Positions 24,425 to 33,105 are shown, numbered from the stretch's first letter. The stretch is 55,405 nt of DNA from an uncultured Prevotellamassilia sp. (GCA_934255485.1 CAKQOG010000014.1:1-55405), one strand, 5' to 3'. Numbers and translations are program-made. The notes: generated from the sequence alone by a model not told the origin.

Positions 24425-24787
24425 ATGAACGTCGAGGTAAAAGAAATAGTTTTTAAGGATTGCCCTATTCGCAACGTGCTGGCACATATTTGCGGCAAAT
24501 GGTCATTGTTGGTGATTTATGTAATTAATCAAAACAATAACATACGTTTTAACGAACTTCATAAGGCCATTCCCGACATATCGCAAAAGGTGCTGACCAC
24601 CACGCTACGCGGTTTAGAAGCTTATGGCCTTGTTAGCAGAAAGGTGTATGCAGAGGTTCCGCCAAGGGTTGAATATTCGCTAACCGAGCGAGCTTGCTCA
24701 TTTATCCCGTTAATGGAGAATATGATAATGTGGGCACAAAGCAATATGGCGGGCATCATACATGATAGAGAAAACTATTTAAAATAA
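24425..24787 (+). CDS. HxlR family transcriptional regulator
   Basis: This 120-residue winged-helix DNA-binding protein carries the family's N-terminal cysteine motif KDCPIRNVLAHICGKWSLLV (about residues 11-30). The recognition segment is ISQKVLTTTLRGLEAYGLVSRKVY (about 52-75) and the wing is VPPRVEYSLTERACSF. The cysteine at residue 13 is the one oxidised or alkylated in redox- and aldehyde-sensing members. It is divergent from a cupin gene and lies 104 bases before an OprB-like porin on the same strand. The regulon is not evident. Confidence 0.9.
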   Translation: MNVEVKEIVFKDCPIRNVLAHICGKWSLLVIYVINQNNNIRFNELHKAIPDISQKVLTTTLRGLEAYGLVSRKVYAEVPPRVEYSLTERACSFIPLMENMIMWAQSNMAGIIHDRENYLK

Positions 24788-24879
24788 AAAAACAATGTGA
24801 GGATAGGCATATAGGCAAAGAAAGTTTGTAAGTGTGCAAAAGTTTTAAGTATGTTAGAAGTTTTACGCTCGGTTTGCAC

Positions 24880-24887
24880 TATCTTTG
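24880..24887 (+). promoter_or_regulatory. -7 box immediately before the porin GTG start
   Basis: TATCTTTG fits TAnnTTTG. A transcript from it would begin at about 24892-24896, that is, at or beside the GTG chosen as start codon of the porin. No -33 box is clear. Confidence 0.35.
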
Positions 24888-24891
24888 CAAT

Positions 24892-25998
24892 GTGAATAAA
24901 GATATAATAAAAACAAGAAGCAAGGTGTTGTTGGCTTCTTTCTGCTTGTGTGCAACGAGTGTATGTGCTCAAACAACTTCAATAGCAGATACGTTGCAAC
25001 AATCGCCTTGGGTAGACTACAGTCTTTCGGTGATAACCGAAGGACAATGGAATATGACGCATCATCGTGGTGGATGGGCAAATAGGTTGGATGCAGTATT
25101 GGGCGTAAGGTTGTGGCGTGATGCACGATTTGAAGCTTCAATATTAAGCACCTTCCAGCCCACCGATGCCGTGGCCGATGTGTGCCAAGATTTCTCTAAC
25201 ATCAATGCACCCAATCGGCCTTTGCGCTTGGTGCACTTTGGGTTGCAACAACAGTTTATAAGCCAAAAGCTAACAGCCTATGTAGGTTTGCGACAGGCCG
25301 ACGAAGATTATTTTAATACACCTATGGCAGGCTTGTCTACGGGTGCTTCGTGTGGGTGTGTGCCAACGGTAAATGATAATTACCACATCAATGTGTTTCC
25401 GCTTACCGCTTTAACACTGCATTTGAGTTATGCTCCCAACGACAGCTGGCTTGTTCAAGCAAGTGTGTATAATGGCAATGCCTACGACACGCTCGACCGC
25501 TCATTCCGCTTCCGCCCGCATCGTGATGGCTTGATTTCGCTTGGATCTGTAAGCTATACAGGTAAGCAACATACTGACGATGGCTTTGCCCCCACGTATG
25601 TGTTGGGTTGGAACTTTGGTAAGCACTTCCGCGAAACATCTCAACGACGCCACCCACAAATGGGATTTTGGCTAACGGCAGAGCAACCTATAACTCAAAT
25701 AGGAAGGGTTGATGTGGCTGCAGCTGCAACTTTCTCGCATCAGTTTAAAGACCCCGAAGTGGCAAAAACTTACTACAATGCTACACTTTCGCTGGGGCAT
25801 CTCACACGCAAAGGTGGTAACTTGGCTTTTGTATTTAACAGAGCCTATTATCGCGATGCCCACGAGAGTAATTTTGAAACCACCTTTCTTATGCCTTTGG
25901 GTAAAGGATTTAGCATACAGCCAGCCTTGCATCATTATAGCACAAGTGGTAATAAACAATGGTTGGGGCAACTGCGTGTGATGTTAGATTTACCCTAA
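24892..25998 (+). CDS. OprB-like outer-membrane porin
   Basis: The protein has 369 residues. The GTG at 24892 gives MNKDIIKTRSKVLLASFCLC followed by ATSVCAQ, a clear signal peptide with a basic start, hydrophobic core and A-x-A-like cleavage. An upstream GTG at 24832 would put a long non-signal stretch before it. The mature part is a beta-barrel of alternating aromatic/polar strands (WLVQASVYNGNAYD, PTYVLGWNFGKHF, GFWLTAEQPITQIG) resembling carbohydrate-selective OprB porins. It ends with a short LRVMLDLP strand. The thiamine pyrophosphokinase gene starts 20 bases later, so the two are probably cotranscribed. The porin substrate is unknown. Confidence 0.65.
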   Translation: MNKDIIKTRSKVLLASFCLCATSVCAQTTSIADTLQQSPWVDYSLSVITEGQWNMTHHRGGWANRLDAVLGVRLWRDARFEASILSTFQPTDAVADVCQDFSNINAPNRPLRLVHFGLQQQFISQKLTAYVGLRQADEDYFNTPMAGLSTGASCGCVPTVNDNYHINVFPLTALTLHLSYAPNDSWLVQASVYNGNAYDTLDRSFRFRPHRDGLISLGSVSYTGKQHTDDGFAPTYVLGWNFGKHFRETSQRRHPQMGFWLTAEQPITQIGRVDVAAAATFSHQFKDPEVAKTYYNATLSLGHLTRKGGNLAFVFNRAYYRDAHESNFETTFLMPLGKGFSIQPALHHYSTSGNKQWLGQLRVMLDLP

Positions 25999-26018
25999 AA
26001 CAAAAAATAACTTGAATA

Positions 26019-26690
26019 ATGCAGTTTGATGATACTCATTTTCCACTCGTAACGGCTGATAGCATATTCGATGCAGTGGTGTTATGTGATGGCGATTATC
26101 CCACACATGCTATCCCTGTATCTATACTGATGAGTGCGCAATATGTGTGCTGTTGCGATAAAGCAGCGTTAAGCTATATAGCTGATGGCAATATGCCGCA
26201 AGTCATTATAGGAGATGGCGACTCTCTGCCCAAGGAGTTGCAACAGAAGTTTGCTCATATATTTAAGAGAGTTGATGAACAAGAAGATAATGACCAAACC
26301 AAAGCTACTCGTCACTGCTTTGAGCAAGGATTTAAGCGAATAGCCTATATAGGAAGCACAGGCAAGCGCGAAGATCATACCATTGGCAATATCTCATTGT
26401 TAATGAGATATTACAAGCAGATGGGGCTTGATGTGACCATGATAACAGATTATGGTTACTTTACACCGGCGCAAGGTAACATTACGCTACAAACGTTTAA
26501 GGGACAGCAAGTAAGCATATTTAACATGAACTGCACATCATTAAGTAGCAGCGGACTTAAATGGAATGCTTATGCTTTTGGCGAACTATGGCAAGGAACG
26601 CTTAACGAGGCAATGGGCAATGAAGTAAATATATATGCTGATGGATATTATATGGTATTCAGAACTTTTGAAGCTAAAGAAAATATTTAA
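26019..26690 (+). CDS. thiN: Thiamine pyrophosphokinase
   Basis: The 223-residue enzyme transfers pyrophosphate from ATP to thiamin, giving the cofactor TPP directly. The catalytic motifs are present: IIGDGDSLPKE near residue 64, the Asp-rich DNDQTKAT near 90 and STGKREDHTIGN near 113. The C-terminal beta-sandwich that binds thiamin runs from about 145 onward. It sits upstream of, and outside, the TPP-riboswitch transport unit at 27619-30936. The methyltransferase follows after 14 bases. Together with the receptor and PnuT it completes a salvage route from external thiamin. Confidence 0.92.
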   Translation: MQFDDTHFPLVTADSIFDAVVLCDGDYPTHAIPVSILMSAQYVCCCDKAALSYIADGNMPQVIIGDGDSLPKELQQKFAHIFKRVDEQEDNDQTKATRHCFEQGFKRIAYIGSTGKREDHTIGNISLLMRYYKQMGLDVTMITDYGYFTPAQGNITLQTFKGQQVSIFNMNCTSLSSSGLKWNAYAFGELWQGTLNEAMGNEVNIYADGYYMVFRTFEAKENI

Positions 26691-26704
26691 TTTGCATTTA
26701 AAAT

Positions 26705-27478
26705 ATGGCGTTGTCAAACATAGAGAAACATTATAATAAACACCCCGAGGACCTTCGTTTGTTGCGTAGGCATGGTATAGTGGAGTTTGAAACTACCATG
26801 CATCATTTGCATCGTTTTTTAACCCCTGGAATGCAATTGTATGACATTGGTGCAGGAACAGGTCGTTACACTTCGGCACTAATGGCAGAGGGCTACGAGG
26901 TGCATGCTGTTGAACTGGTGAAACGCAATATCGACGTATTCTTAAAGCGTGAACCTACGGCCAATGTAGTGCAAGGCGATGCCCGAAACTTGAATTTTGT
27001 TTCTACAGCATCGGCAGATATAACTTTATTGCTTGGTCCGCTTTATCACCTTATAGGCGATGATGAAAAACTTAAGGCACTGAATGAGGCGAAACGTATA
27101 ACCAAACCAGGCGGTTTGATATTTGTGGCTTATCTCATGAATGAGTATAGCATTATCTCTTATTGTTTTGACGAAGACAGAATAGGAAACTTGCTGGCTA
27201 AAGGTTTTGTTGATGAGAACTTTCACATACAAGCAGCAGCCGACGAACTATATGACTATGTGCGTCTTGAAGACATTGACCGCCTTGACCATAAAGCCGG
27301 ATTAGAGCGCGTTACGATATTCTCGCCCGATGGTGCAGCCGACTATATGCGCACACGGCTAAACCAAATGAGCAATGATACTTTTGCACATTTCATAGCC
27401 TACCAAAAGCTTATTTCGGAGCGTAAAGACCTTATTGGTGCAGGTAGTCATGTGGTGGATGTGGTAAGAGTTTTGTAA
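26705..27478 (+). CDS. Class I SAM-dependent methyltransferase
   Basis: This 257-residue cytosolic protein has the Rossmann-fold motif I LYDIGAGTGRYTSAL near residue 46, motif II EVHAVELVKRNI near 70, a motif-III-like NVVQGDARNLNF near 93 and ITLLLGPLYHL near 112. KRITKPGGLIFVAY near 139 follows. The acceptor substrate cannot be predicted. It is 14 bases after thiamine pyrophosphokinase and closes the unit before a strong hairpin; a thiamin-related role is possible by position only. Confidence 0.85.
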   Translation: MALSNIEKHYNKHPEDLRLLRRHGIVEFETTMHHLHRFLTPGMQLYDIGAGTGRYTSALMAEGYEVHAVELVKRNIDVFLKREPTANVVQGDARNLNFVSTASADITLLLGPLYHLIGDDEKLKALNEAKRITKPGGLIFVAYLMNEYSIISYCFDEDRIGNLLAKGFVDENFHIQAAADELYDYVRLEDIDRLDHKAGLERVTIFSPDGAADYMRTRLNQMSNDTFAHFIAYQKLISERKDLIGAGSHVVDVVRVL

Positions 27479-27484
27479 ATAAAA

Positions 27485-27524
27485 CGCTCTTGTTTTGCTA
27501 AGTTCTATTAGCAAAACAAGAGCG
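27485..27524 (+). terminator. Hairpin after the methyltransferase, terminator-like without T-run
   Basis: The perfect 17-bp stem has left arm CGCTCTTGTTTTGCTAA at 27485-27501 and a 6-base loop. No T-run follows on the plus strand, so it may protect the mRNA 3' end or depend on Rho. Confidence 0.55.
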
Positions 27525-27559
27525 CTACGCCACAAAATAGCATAAAATCAATATAATTG

Positions 27560-27592
27560 TTTGGAACTTTAGCTTATTTATACACAACTTTG
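27560..27592 (+). promoter_or_regulatory. Probable promoter of the riboswitch-receptor-pnuT transcript
   Basis: TTTG (27560-27563) is followed after 21 bases by CAACTTTG (27585-27592), close to the consensus pair. It stands about 30 bases before the TPP riboswitch. Confidence 0.5.
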
Positions 27593-27618
27593 CATTGCGT
27601 TAGACAATAAAGTATGAA

Positions 27619-27717
27619 CTAACGTAGGGGTGCTACCGCACACACCATGTTTATAGTGCGGATGCTGAGATTATACCCTCATAGCTGAACCAGATAATAC
27701 TGGCGTAGTGAAATCTG
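27619..27717 (+). ncRNA. TPP (THI box) riboswitch
   Basis: The conserved core is present in order: GGGGTGC (27627-27633), a P3 stem CCGCAC / GTGCGG, CTGAGATTATACCC (27665-27678), CTGAACCAGATAATACTGGC (27685-27704) and GTAGTGAAATC. P2 forms between GGGGT and ACCC. The P1 stem is weak and I cannot pair it confidently. It precedes the TonB-dependent receptor by about 185 bases. In Bacteroidota such elements shut off thiamin transport genes when TPP is plentiful. Confidence 0.92.
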
Positions 27718-27902
27718 TGTATATATTTTTGTTTCCATAAGCTGTGTAAAAGCGGAAGCACCTTCTAAAAAATCATTCATACATTTAACACAAATAAGTG
27801 GGCTATGTGCAAACTTGTGCAATGACACGTAATGGTGTTTGAACTGCATGGGAATTTGCAAATGGCAACTTAGCTTAACTATTACTTTCATAAACTGAAC
27901 GT

Positions 27903-30200
27903 ATGAAAAAAAACATGTTGGTGTTTGCTGCTTTAACAGCAACTGCTCTAAACGTTAATGCCGCCGCTTTAGGCAATGTAAACGAACGTAAAGCAAAATC
28001 TTCTGCAACTAAGGCCGACACAGCCAGCATCTCTTTGCAGGCTGCCAATGTGGTGTCTACCCGTGCTGGTAAGCACACTCCTATGGCTTATAAAAACCTA
28101 AGCAAAGCGGAAATTCAAGAAGTAAACTATGGTAAGGACGTACCTTTTATCTTGATGTTTACTCCTTCGGTTACTACAACCTCTGATGCTGGTGCGGGCA
28201 TTGGTTATTCGAGCTTGCGTGTGCGTGGTACAGACCCCTCGCGTATTAACATCACAGCCAATGGTGTGCCAGTGAACGATGCCGAAAGCAGCCAAGTTTT
28301 TTGGACTAACATGGGCGACTTTGCTTCGAGCGTAGAGAACATGCAGATACAACGCGGTGTTGGTACGTCTACCAATGGTGCAGGTGCTTTTGGTGCAACC
28401 ATCAATATGCAAACTGAAAATATTGGTGCAAAGCCTTATGCAAGTGTAGATCTCTCTGCAGGTAGCTATGCCAGCCACAAGGAGACCTTTCGTTTTGGTA
28501 CGGGACTAATAAAGAATCATTGGGGCTTTCAGGGTCGTTTGTCACACATTGCAAGTGATGGATATATAGATCGTGCATCTGCTCGCCTTGACTCTTACTT
28601 CTTGCAAGGTGGTTATTTCTCAGACAAAACTGTTGTGAAGTTTGTAACCTTTAATGGTAAGGAAAAAACCTATCATGCTTGGAACTATCCTTCGGTATTT
28701 GAGATGGAACAGAATGGTAGCCGTCGTTACAATTCTTGTGGTGAATACTATGACGAAGATGGCAACGTTCATTACTACAAAGATCAAAGCGACTTTTATC
28801 ATCAACAAAACTACCAATTGCTTTTGAACCAAATCATTACCCCAACACTGAAGTTTAATGCTGCATTGCATTACACCAAAGGCTTTGGTTACTACGAGGA
28901 GTATAAAACTGGACGCAAATTGGGCGAGTATTTGCTGAACCAAACGGATGCTGATTTCAGCAAGAAAACCGATATGATTCGCCGTAAAATGATGGATAAC
29001 GATTTTTATGGTGCAATAGCTTCGTTTGATTATGATAACAAGAGCAACTTGCGTGCTACCATCGGAGGTGGTTGGAACCGTTATGACGGCGACCACTACG
29101 GAACAATTGTATGGGCAAAGAATACAGAAGGTATCAAAGACTTCCAACCCAACCACCAATACTACTTTAACAATGGTGACAAGCGTGATGGCAATATCTA
29201 TGGCAAGGTAAGCTATGAGTTTGTTAAAGGACTTAGTGCATACGTAGATTTGCAGTATCGCCACGTAGATTATAAGATGGATGGACCCACTGATGCTTTT
29301 AGCGGACATGAGCAACAGGTGTTCAACTTTGAACAGAAGTACGATTTCTTTAATCCTAAAGCAGGTCTCTTCTATCAAATTAATCCTAACCACAGCGTTT
29401 ATGCTTCATACGCTATGGCACACAAAGAACCAACTCGTAACGATTTTGAAGATAATATCAATACCAAACTTAATGCTGAAAAGCTTAATGATTGGGAGTT
29501 AGGCTATAAGTATCAAAGCAAAACATTCTCAGCTGGCGTAAACTTCTACTACATGAGCTATCGTGACCAGTTTGTATTGACTGGCGAACAGAACAGCATT
29601 GGTGAGTTTATTGCTCGTAATGCAGGCGAGAGTTATCGTCGTGGTGTAGAATTGCAAGCAGCTTGGAGTCCTGCAAAGTGGTTCCGTTGGGATGCAAATG
29701 CAACATGGAGCCATAACCGTGCTAAGGATTGGACCATTACTCTTGATGATGGAAGCGCTGTATCGCTCGGTGACACCCCACTTTCGTTCTCTCCTGATTT
29801 TATCTTTAACAACATCTTCACCTTTAACTATGCTGGTTTCCGTGCATGTGTTACAAGTCAATATGTGGGTAAGCAACGCCTTTCAAACACTGGATTTGAC
29901 TATTACGTGAGCGAAGAGGCTGATGGCAATCATAATGTTAGCATGGTACTGAAACGTCACTTTATTACTAACTTAGACCTTTCTTACACTTTCCACTTGA
30001 AGGGTGTAAAGAGCATTACTGCTGGATGCACGCTGTATAACCTCTTCAGTGCTAAGTACTTTAATAATGGTTGGACAAGTCCAAGCTACAAGAAGGTTGA
30101 TGGCAAAATTGTAGCTTACACCTCAGACGACCGTTATGAAACAGGTTATGCTGCAAGCGCTCCATTTAATGTGATGGGACACCTTAGCATCAACTTTTAA
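27903..30200 (+). CDS. TonB-dependent outer-membrane receptor for thiamin (inferred)
   Basis: This 765-residue receptor has signal peptide MKKNMLVFAALTATALNVNA. A plug domain follows at about residues 75-170 (VPFILMFTPSVTTT, SLRVRGTDPSRINITANGVP, VENMQIQRGVGTSTNGAGAF), then a 22-strand-type barrel ending in MGHLSINF. It lacks the carboxypeptidase-like N-terminal domain and partner lipoprotein of SusC, so it is a classical small-molecule receptor. The TPP riboswitch upstream and the PnuT-type gene downstream give the substrate: thiamin or a phosphorylated form, as in the Bacteroides OMthi system. It needs TonB-ExbBD, encoded elsewhere. Confidence 0.9.
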   Translation: MKKNMLVFAALTATALNVNAAALGNVNERKAKSSATKADTASISLQAANVVSTRAGKHTPMAYKNLSKAEIQEVNYGKDVPFILMFTPSVTTTSDAGAGIGYSSLRVRGTDPSRINITANGVPVNDAESSQVFWTNMGDFASSVENMQIQRGVGTSTNGAGAFGATINMQTENIGAKPYASVDLSAGSYASHKETFRFGTGLIKNHWGFQGRLSHIASDGYIDRASARLDSYFLQGGYFSDKTVVKFVTFNGKEKTYHAWNYPSVFEMEQNGSRRYNSCGEYYDEDGNVHYYKDQSDFYHQQNYQLLLNQIITPTLKFNAALHYTKGFGYYEEYKTGRKLGEYLLNQTDADFSKKTDMIRRKMMDNDFYGAIASFDYDNKSNLRATIGGGWNRYDGDHYGTIVWAKNTEGIKDFQPNHQYYFNNGDKRDGNIYGKVSYEFVKGLSAYVDLQYRHVDYKMDGPTDAFSGHEQQVFNFEQKYDFFNPKAGLFYQINPNHSVYASYAMAHKEPTRNDFEDNINTKLNAEKLNDWELGYKYQSKTFSAGVNFYYMSYRDQFVLTGEQNSIGEFIARNAGESYRRGVELQAAWSPAKWFRWDANATWSHNRAKDWTITLDDGSAVSLGDTPLSFSPDFIFNNIFTFNYAGFRACVTSQYVGKQRLSNTGFDYYVSEEADGNHNVSMVLKRHFITNLDLSYTFHLKGVKSITAGCTLYNLFSAKYFNNGWTSPSYKKVDGKIVAYTSDDRYETGYAASAPFNVMGHLSINF

Positions 30201-30231
30201 TTGAATAGATAAAAAAAATAGTACTCTTATT

Positions 30232-30286
30232 ATAGTAGTTTGTGCTTGTACTGAATTTATGTTTGGTATAAGGCATAAACTACTAT
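30232..30286 (+). other. Intercistronic hairpin between receptor and pnuT
   Basis: ATAGTAGTTTGTGCTT and AAGGCATAAACTACTAT pair over about 14-16 bp including wobbles, with a loop of about 22 bases. No T-run follows. It may set the relative expression of the two genes. Confidence 0.4.
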
Positions 30287-30309
30287 TTAGTGTTTTATAA
30301 AAACAGACA

Positions 30310-30936
30310 ATGTTTCTCGATATATTTACAACAATTTTAGGCTTGATATATATATTGCTTGAATATAAAGCAAGTATATGGTTGTGGCTTATCGGAGTGC
30401 TTATGCCAGCATTAGATATATTGCTTTATTGGGAGCATGGACTTTATGGTGATGCTGCTATGGCAGTTTATTACACGGTTGCTGGTATATATGGTTTTCT
30501 CGTTTGGCACTTTGGTAAAAAACATAAAACAATATCAAAGTTAGATGATGAACAAAAAGACAACGTTGGTAATATGCCGATTACCCACATGAAAAGGTCG
30601 CATTACTTGCCTTCCATAATATTTTTCTTCGCAGCATGGGGCACAACGTGGTATATATTAAAAACATATACAAACTCTACAGTACCCGTGTTAGATGGTT
30701 TTACCAATGCACTCAGTTTTGTAGGACTATGGGCGCTTGCGCGTAAATATATAGAACAATGGTTCTTTTGGATAGTTGTGGACGTCATATCATGTTATCT
30801 ATATGTAGGAAAAGGCATACCCTTTAAAGCTGGACTTTATGGCTTGTATGTGGTGATTGCTGTAGCAGGATATTTTAAATGGAAGAAACAAGTTGTTTCT
30901 CAAAAAAAAATAGTAATTTTGCCGTCAAAATCATAA
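30310..30936 (+). CDS. pnuT: PnuC-family transporter, thiamin type (PnuT)
   Basis: This 208-residue inner-membrane protein has about seven hydrophobic segments and is rich in tryptophan (ASIWLWLIGVLMPALDILLYW, YGFLVWHFGKKHK, YIEQWFFWIVVDVISCYLYV). These are the W-x-x-x-W/N features of PnuC facilitators. Family members carry nicotinamide riboside (PnuC), riboflavin (PnuX) or thiamin (PnuT); the adjoining riboswitch and receptor point to thiamin. Trapping would be by phosphorylation through the pyrophosphokinase at 26019-26690. The promoter of the next gene, efp, lies inside its last codons. Confidence 0.88.
   Translation: MFLDIFTTILGLIYILLEYKASIWLWLIGVLMPALDILLYWEHGLYGDAAMAVYYTVAGIYGFLVWHFGKKHKTISKLDDEQKDNVGNMPITHMKRSHYLPSIIFFFAAWGTTWYILKTYTNSTVPVLDGFTNALSFVGLWALARKYIEQWFFWIVVDVISCYLYVGKGIPFKAGLYGLYVVIAVAGYFKWKKQVVSQKKIVILPSKS
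30914..30921 (+). promoter_or_regulatory. -7 box of efp inside the end of pnuT
   Basis: TAATTTTG matches TAnnTTTG; a TTG lies 18 bases upstream. It is 42 bases before the efp start, so efp need not depend on the thiamin riboswitch transcript. Confidence 0.5.
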
Positions 30937-30962
30937 GATAATAAAACACAATAAACACTCCA

Positions 30963-31529
30963 ATGATTAAATCACAAGACATCAAGAAGAGTACTTGCAT
31001 CCGTTTGGATGGCAAACTTTATTTTTGCATTGACTTCTTACATGTAAAACCAGGTAAGGGTAACACTATTATGCGCACCACATTGAAGGATGTAGTTAGC
31101 GGACGTGTACTTGAACGTCGCTTCAACATTGGCGAAGCACTCGAGGATGTTCGTGTAGAACGTCGTCCTTACCAATACTCTTATGCTGAGGGTGATCAAT
31201 ATCACTTCTTGAATCAAGAAACTTGGGACGATGTTGTCATCGAACACGACCAAATTACTGGCGTTGATTTCATGAAGGAAGGTGATGTTTGCGAAGTGGT
31301 TAGCGATGCTTCTACTGAAACTATCCTTTATGCCGAAATGCCTGTAAAAACTCAGCTTAAGGTAACTTACACTGAGCCAGGTCTGAAGGGTGATACTGCA
31401 ACTAATGCTACTAAGCCTGCAAAACTTGAAACTGGTGTTGAAATCCGCGTACCTTTGTTTATCAACGAAGGTGAGACTATTGAGGTTGATACTCGCGATG
31501 GTTCTTACTTAAGCCGTGTTAAAGCATAA
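30963..31529 (+). CDS. efp: Elongation factor P
   Basis: This 188-residue translation factor relieves ribosome stalling at polyproline stretches. It has the three beta-barrel domains of the family. The loop reaching the peptidyl-transferase centre is FLHVKPGKGNTIMRTTLKDV near residues 24-43, with the tip lysine (K32) that is the modification site in many bacteria. The C-terminal signature is GVEIRVPLFINEGETIEVDT followed by RDGSYLSRV. It starts 26 bases after pnuT and ends at a strong terminator. Confidence 0.96.
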   Translation: MIKSQDIKKSTCIRLDGKLYFCIDFLHVKPGKGNTIMRTTLKDVVSGRVLERRFNIGEALEDVRVERRPYQYSYAEGDQYHFLNQETWDDVVIEHDQITGVDFMKEGDVCEVVSDASTETILYAEMPVKTQLKVTYTEPGLKGDTATNATKPAKLETGVEIRVPLFINEGETIEVDTRDGSYLSRVKA

Positions 31530-31557
31530 TCTATTTGTAGATTAGTTTTGATGATAT

Positions 31558-31619
31558 AAAAAGAAGCGAAAGTAATCTTTCACAATAAAATGTGAAACAG
31601 ATTCTTTCGCTTCTTTTTT
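31558..31619 (+). terminator. Terminator of efp
   Basis: A long interrupted stem (AAAAGAAGCGAAAG / CTTTCGCTTCTTTT, inner TTTCACA / TGTGAAA) ends in TTTTTT. Confidence 0.85.
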
Positions 31620-31635
31620 ATACAGATAAAACAGA

Positions 31636-31672
31636 AAAGCAGATGTTCAAATCTACAATGAACATCTGCTTT
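31636..31672 (-). terminator. Terminator of purT
   Basis: The perfect stem AAAGCAGATGTTCA / TGAACATCTGCTTT with a 9-base loop lies 8 bases beyond the purT stop on the minus strand. The T-run is weak (TTTTCTGTTTT). Confidence 0.65.
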
Positions 31673-31679
31673 ATGATTT

Positions 31680-32843
31680 TTAATAAACTTCTACCTTGTC
31701 TGCCAATCTTTTGGCTTTGTCGCGTAGGGCATCTAAGTTGCCATCTAATGGACCATTGCATACAACAACTCCCATACGACGATTTTTGCGTGTGGTAGGT
31801 TTGCCAAATATACGCACATCGGCATCTTCCTCGCATGTATTCTCTAATCCGCGATATTGAGGTTGTTCGTTGCTTTCGATAGGTGAAAGAATTACGGCAC
31901 TTGCGCCAATACGCATTTGCTTGATGCAAGGAATGGGTAACCCTAAAACAGCGCGAAGGTGCAGCTCAAACTCATTAAAGTTTTGTGTACCAGCTAATGT
32001 TACCATACCTGTGTCGTGAGGACGTGGCGACAATTCTGAAAAGTAAACACCATCTTTATGGCTCAAAAAGAACTCTACGCCCCAAATGCCTGCACCTGTG
32101 AGTGCATGTGTCACTTTATCAGCCATACGTTCGGCTTCGGCTAAATGTTCGGGTGCTATGTGAGCTGGTTGGAAACTCTCACGATAGTCGCCACCTTTTT
32201 GTACATGACCTATAGGAGGACAGAATAGGGTAGGTCCATTCTTTTGTGTAACGGTGAGCAAGGTTATTTCGCTATCAAAGTTTATAAACTCTTCAATAAT
32301 AACTTCTGCAATGTCACCACGGCTACCTTCCATAGCGTATTGCCATGCATGGTGCAGTTCTTCTTCATTTTTTACCAAAGATTGTCCCTTGCCTGATGAT
32401 GACATTAGAGGCTTAACAACGCATGGAAAACCTATTTCCTTAGAATGCTCTACTAATTGCTCGTAAGAGGTGGCATAGAAGTATTTGGCAGTTTTTAAAC
32501 CAAGTTCTTTAGCAGCCAAGTCGCGTATGGCTTTGCGGTTCATGGTGATGTTTACTGCTCGTGCAGACGGTACTACTTGAATGCCTTCTTTTTCAAAATC
32601 ATAAAGGCGTTCAGTTCTGATTGCTTCAATTTCTGGAACAATAAGGTCGGGATGGTGCTTTTCAACAACTTTTTCAAGCGCATCACCATCGAGCATAGAG
32701 AAAACTTCGAATTCGTCAGCTACTTGCATAGCAGGAGCACCAGCATAAGAGTCGCATGCTATGACGTGTTGGCCTAAGCGTTGTGCAGCAATGGTGAACT
32801 CTTTTCCTAATTCGCCAGAGCCAAGAAGCAATATCTTTTTCAT
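31680..32843 (-). CDS. purT: Formate-dependent phosphoribosylglycinamide formyltransferase
   Basis: This 387-residue ATP-grasp enzyme makes formyl-GAR from GAR, formate and ATP in purine synthesis, a folate-independent alternative to PurN. The N-terminal nucleotide/GAR-binding segment is KKILLLGSGELGKEFTIAAQ. ATP-grasp motifs include FPCVVKPLMSSSGKGQSLV near residue 138 and VEFFLSHKDGVYFSELSPRP followed by HDTGM near 255-280. RAVLGLPIPCIKQMRIGASAV follows in the C-terminal part. The length is standard. It is monocistronic, with a -7 box at 32978-32985 upstream of a small inverted repeat. Confidence 0.95.
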   Translation of the reverse strand: MKKILLLGSGELGKEFTIAAQRLGQHVIACDSYAGAPAMQVADEFEVFSMLDGDALEKVVEKHHPDLIVPEIEAIRTERLYDFEKEGIQVVPSARAVNITMNRKAIRDLAAKELGLKTAKYFYATSYEQLVEHSKEIGFPCVVKPLMSSSGKGQSLVKNEEELHHAWQYAMEGSRGDIAEVIIEEFINFDSEITLLTVTQKNGPTLFCPPIGHVQKGGDYRESFQPAHIAPEHLAEAERMADKVTHALTGAGIWGVEFFLSHKDGVYFSELSPRPHDTGMVTLAGTQNFNEFELHLRAVLGLPIPCIKQMRIGASAVILSPIESNEQPQYRGLENTCEEDADVRIFGKPTTRKNRRMGVVVCNGPLDGNLDALRDKAKRLADKVEVY

Positions 32844-32933
32844 CTGAATGTTAGATAATTATATGTATTATATAAGATTGCTTTTGAATAAAGAAAACAT
32901 GTTACCTTTTTAAGAATAAAAAGATAGGTTATG

Positions 32934-32973
32934 ATAAGTAACTTTTCAAAATTAAAGTTGAATACCTACTTAT
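32934..32973. repeat. 40-bp miniature inverted repeat (terminal boxes only)
   Basis: ATAAGTAACTTTTCAA and TTGAATACCTACTTAT face each other across AATTAAAG and match at 13 of 16 paired positions. Both are versions of the terminal box of the palindromic elements at 5462 and 21282. Confidence 0.55.
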
Positions 32974-32977
32974 ATTG

Positions 32978-32985
32978 CAAAGTTA
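32978..32985 (-). promoter_or_regulatory. -7 box of purT
   Basis: The minus strand reads TAACTTTG (TAnnTTTG). The inferred leader of about 130 bases would start with the 40-bp inverted repeat. Confidence 0.45.
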
Positions 32986-33068
32986 CGCTTTTTAATGCAA
33001 TAAATGCTCTTATTAGCATGTGTTTATTGTGGTAAAATACAATTTAGCAATTAATTTTAAACTAAAAA

Positions 33069-33105
33069 TATGCTCTGCATTTATCTTAATAACATGCAGA
33101 GCATA
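33069..33105 (-). terminator. Terminator after the small ORF / ECF sigma unit
   Basis: The perfect 12-bp stem TATGCTCTGCAT / ATGCAGAGCATA is followed on the minus strand by ATTTTTAG. It lies about 40 bases past the stop of the small ORF, which supports that ORF being transcribed. Confidence 0.7.

Noticed and set aside
28620..29393. 257-codon minus-strand open frame opposite the thiamin receptor
   Set aside because: It is a shadow of the real coding strand: hydrophobic, repetitive residue use and no start or promoter signals.
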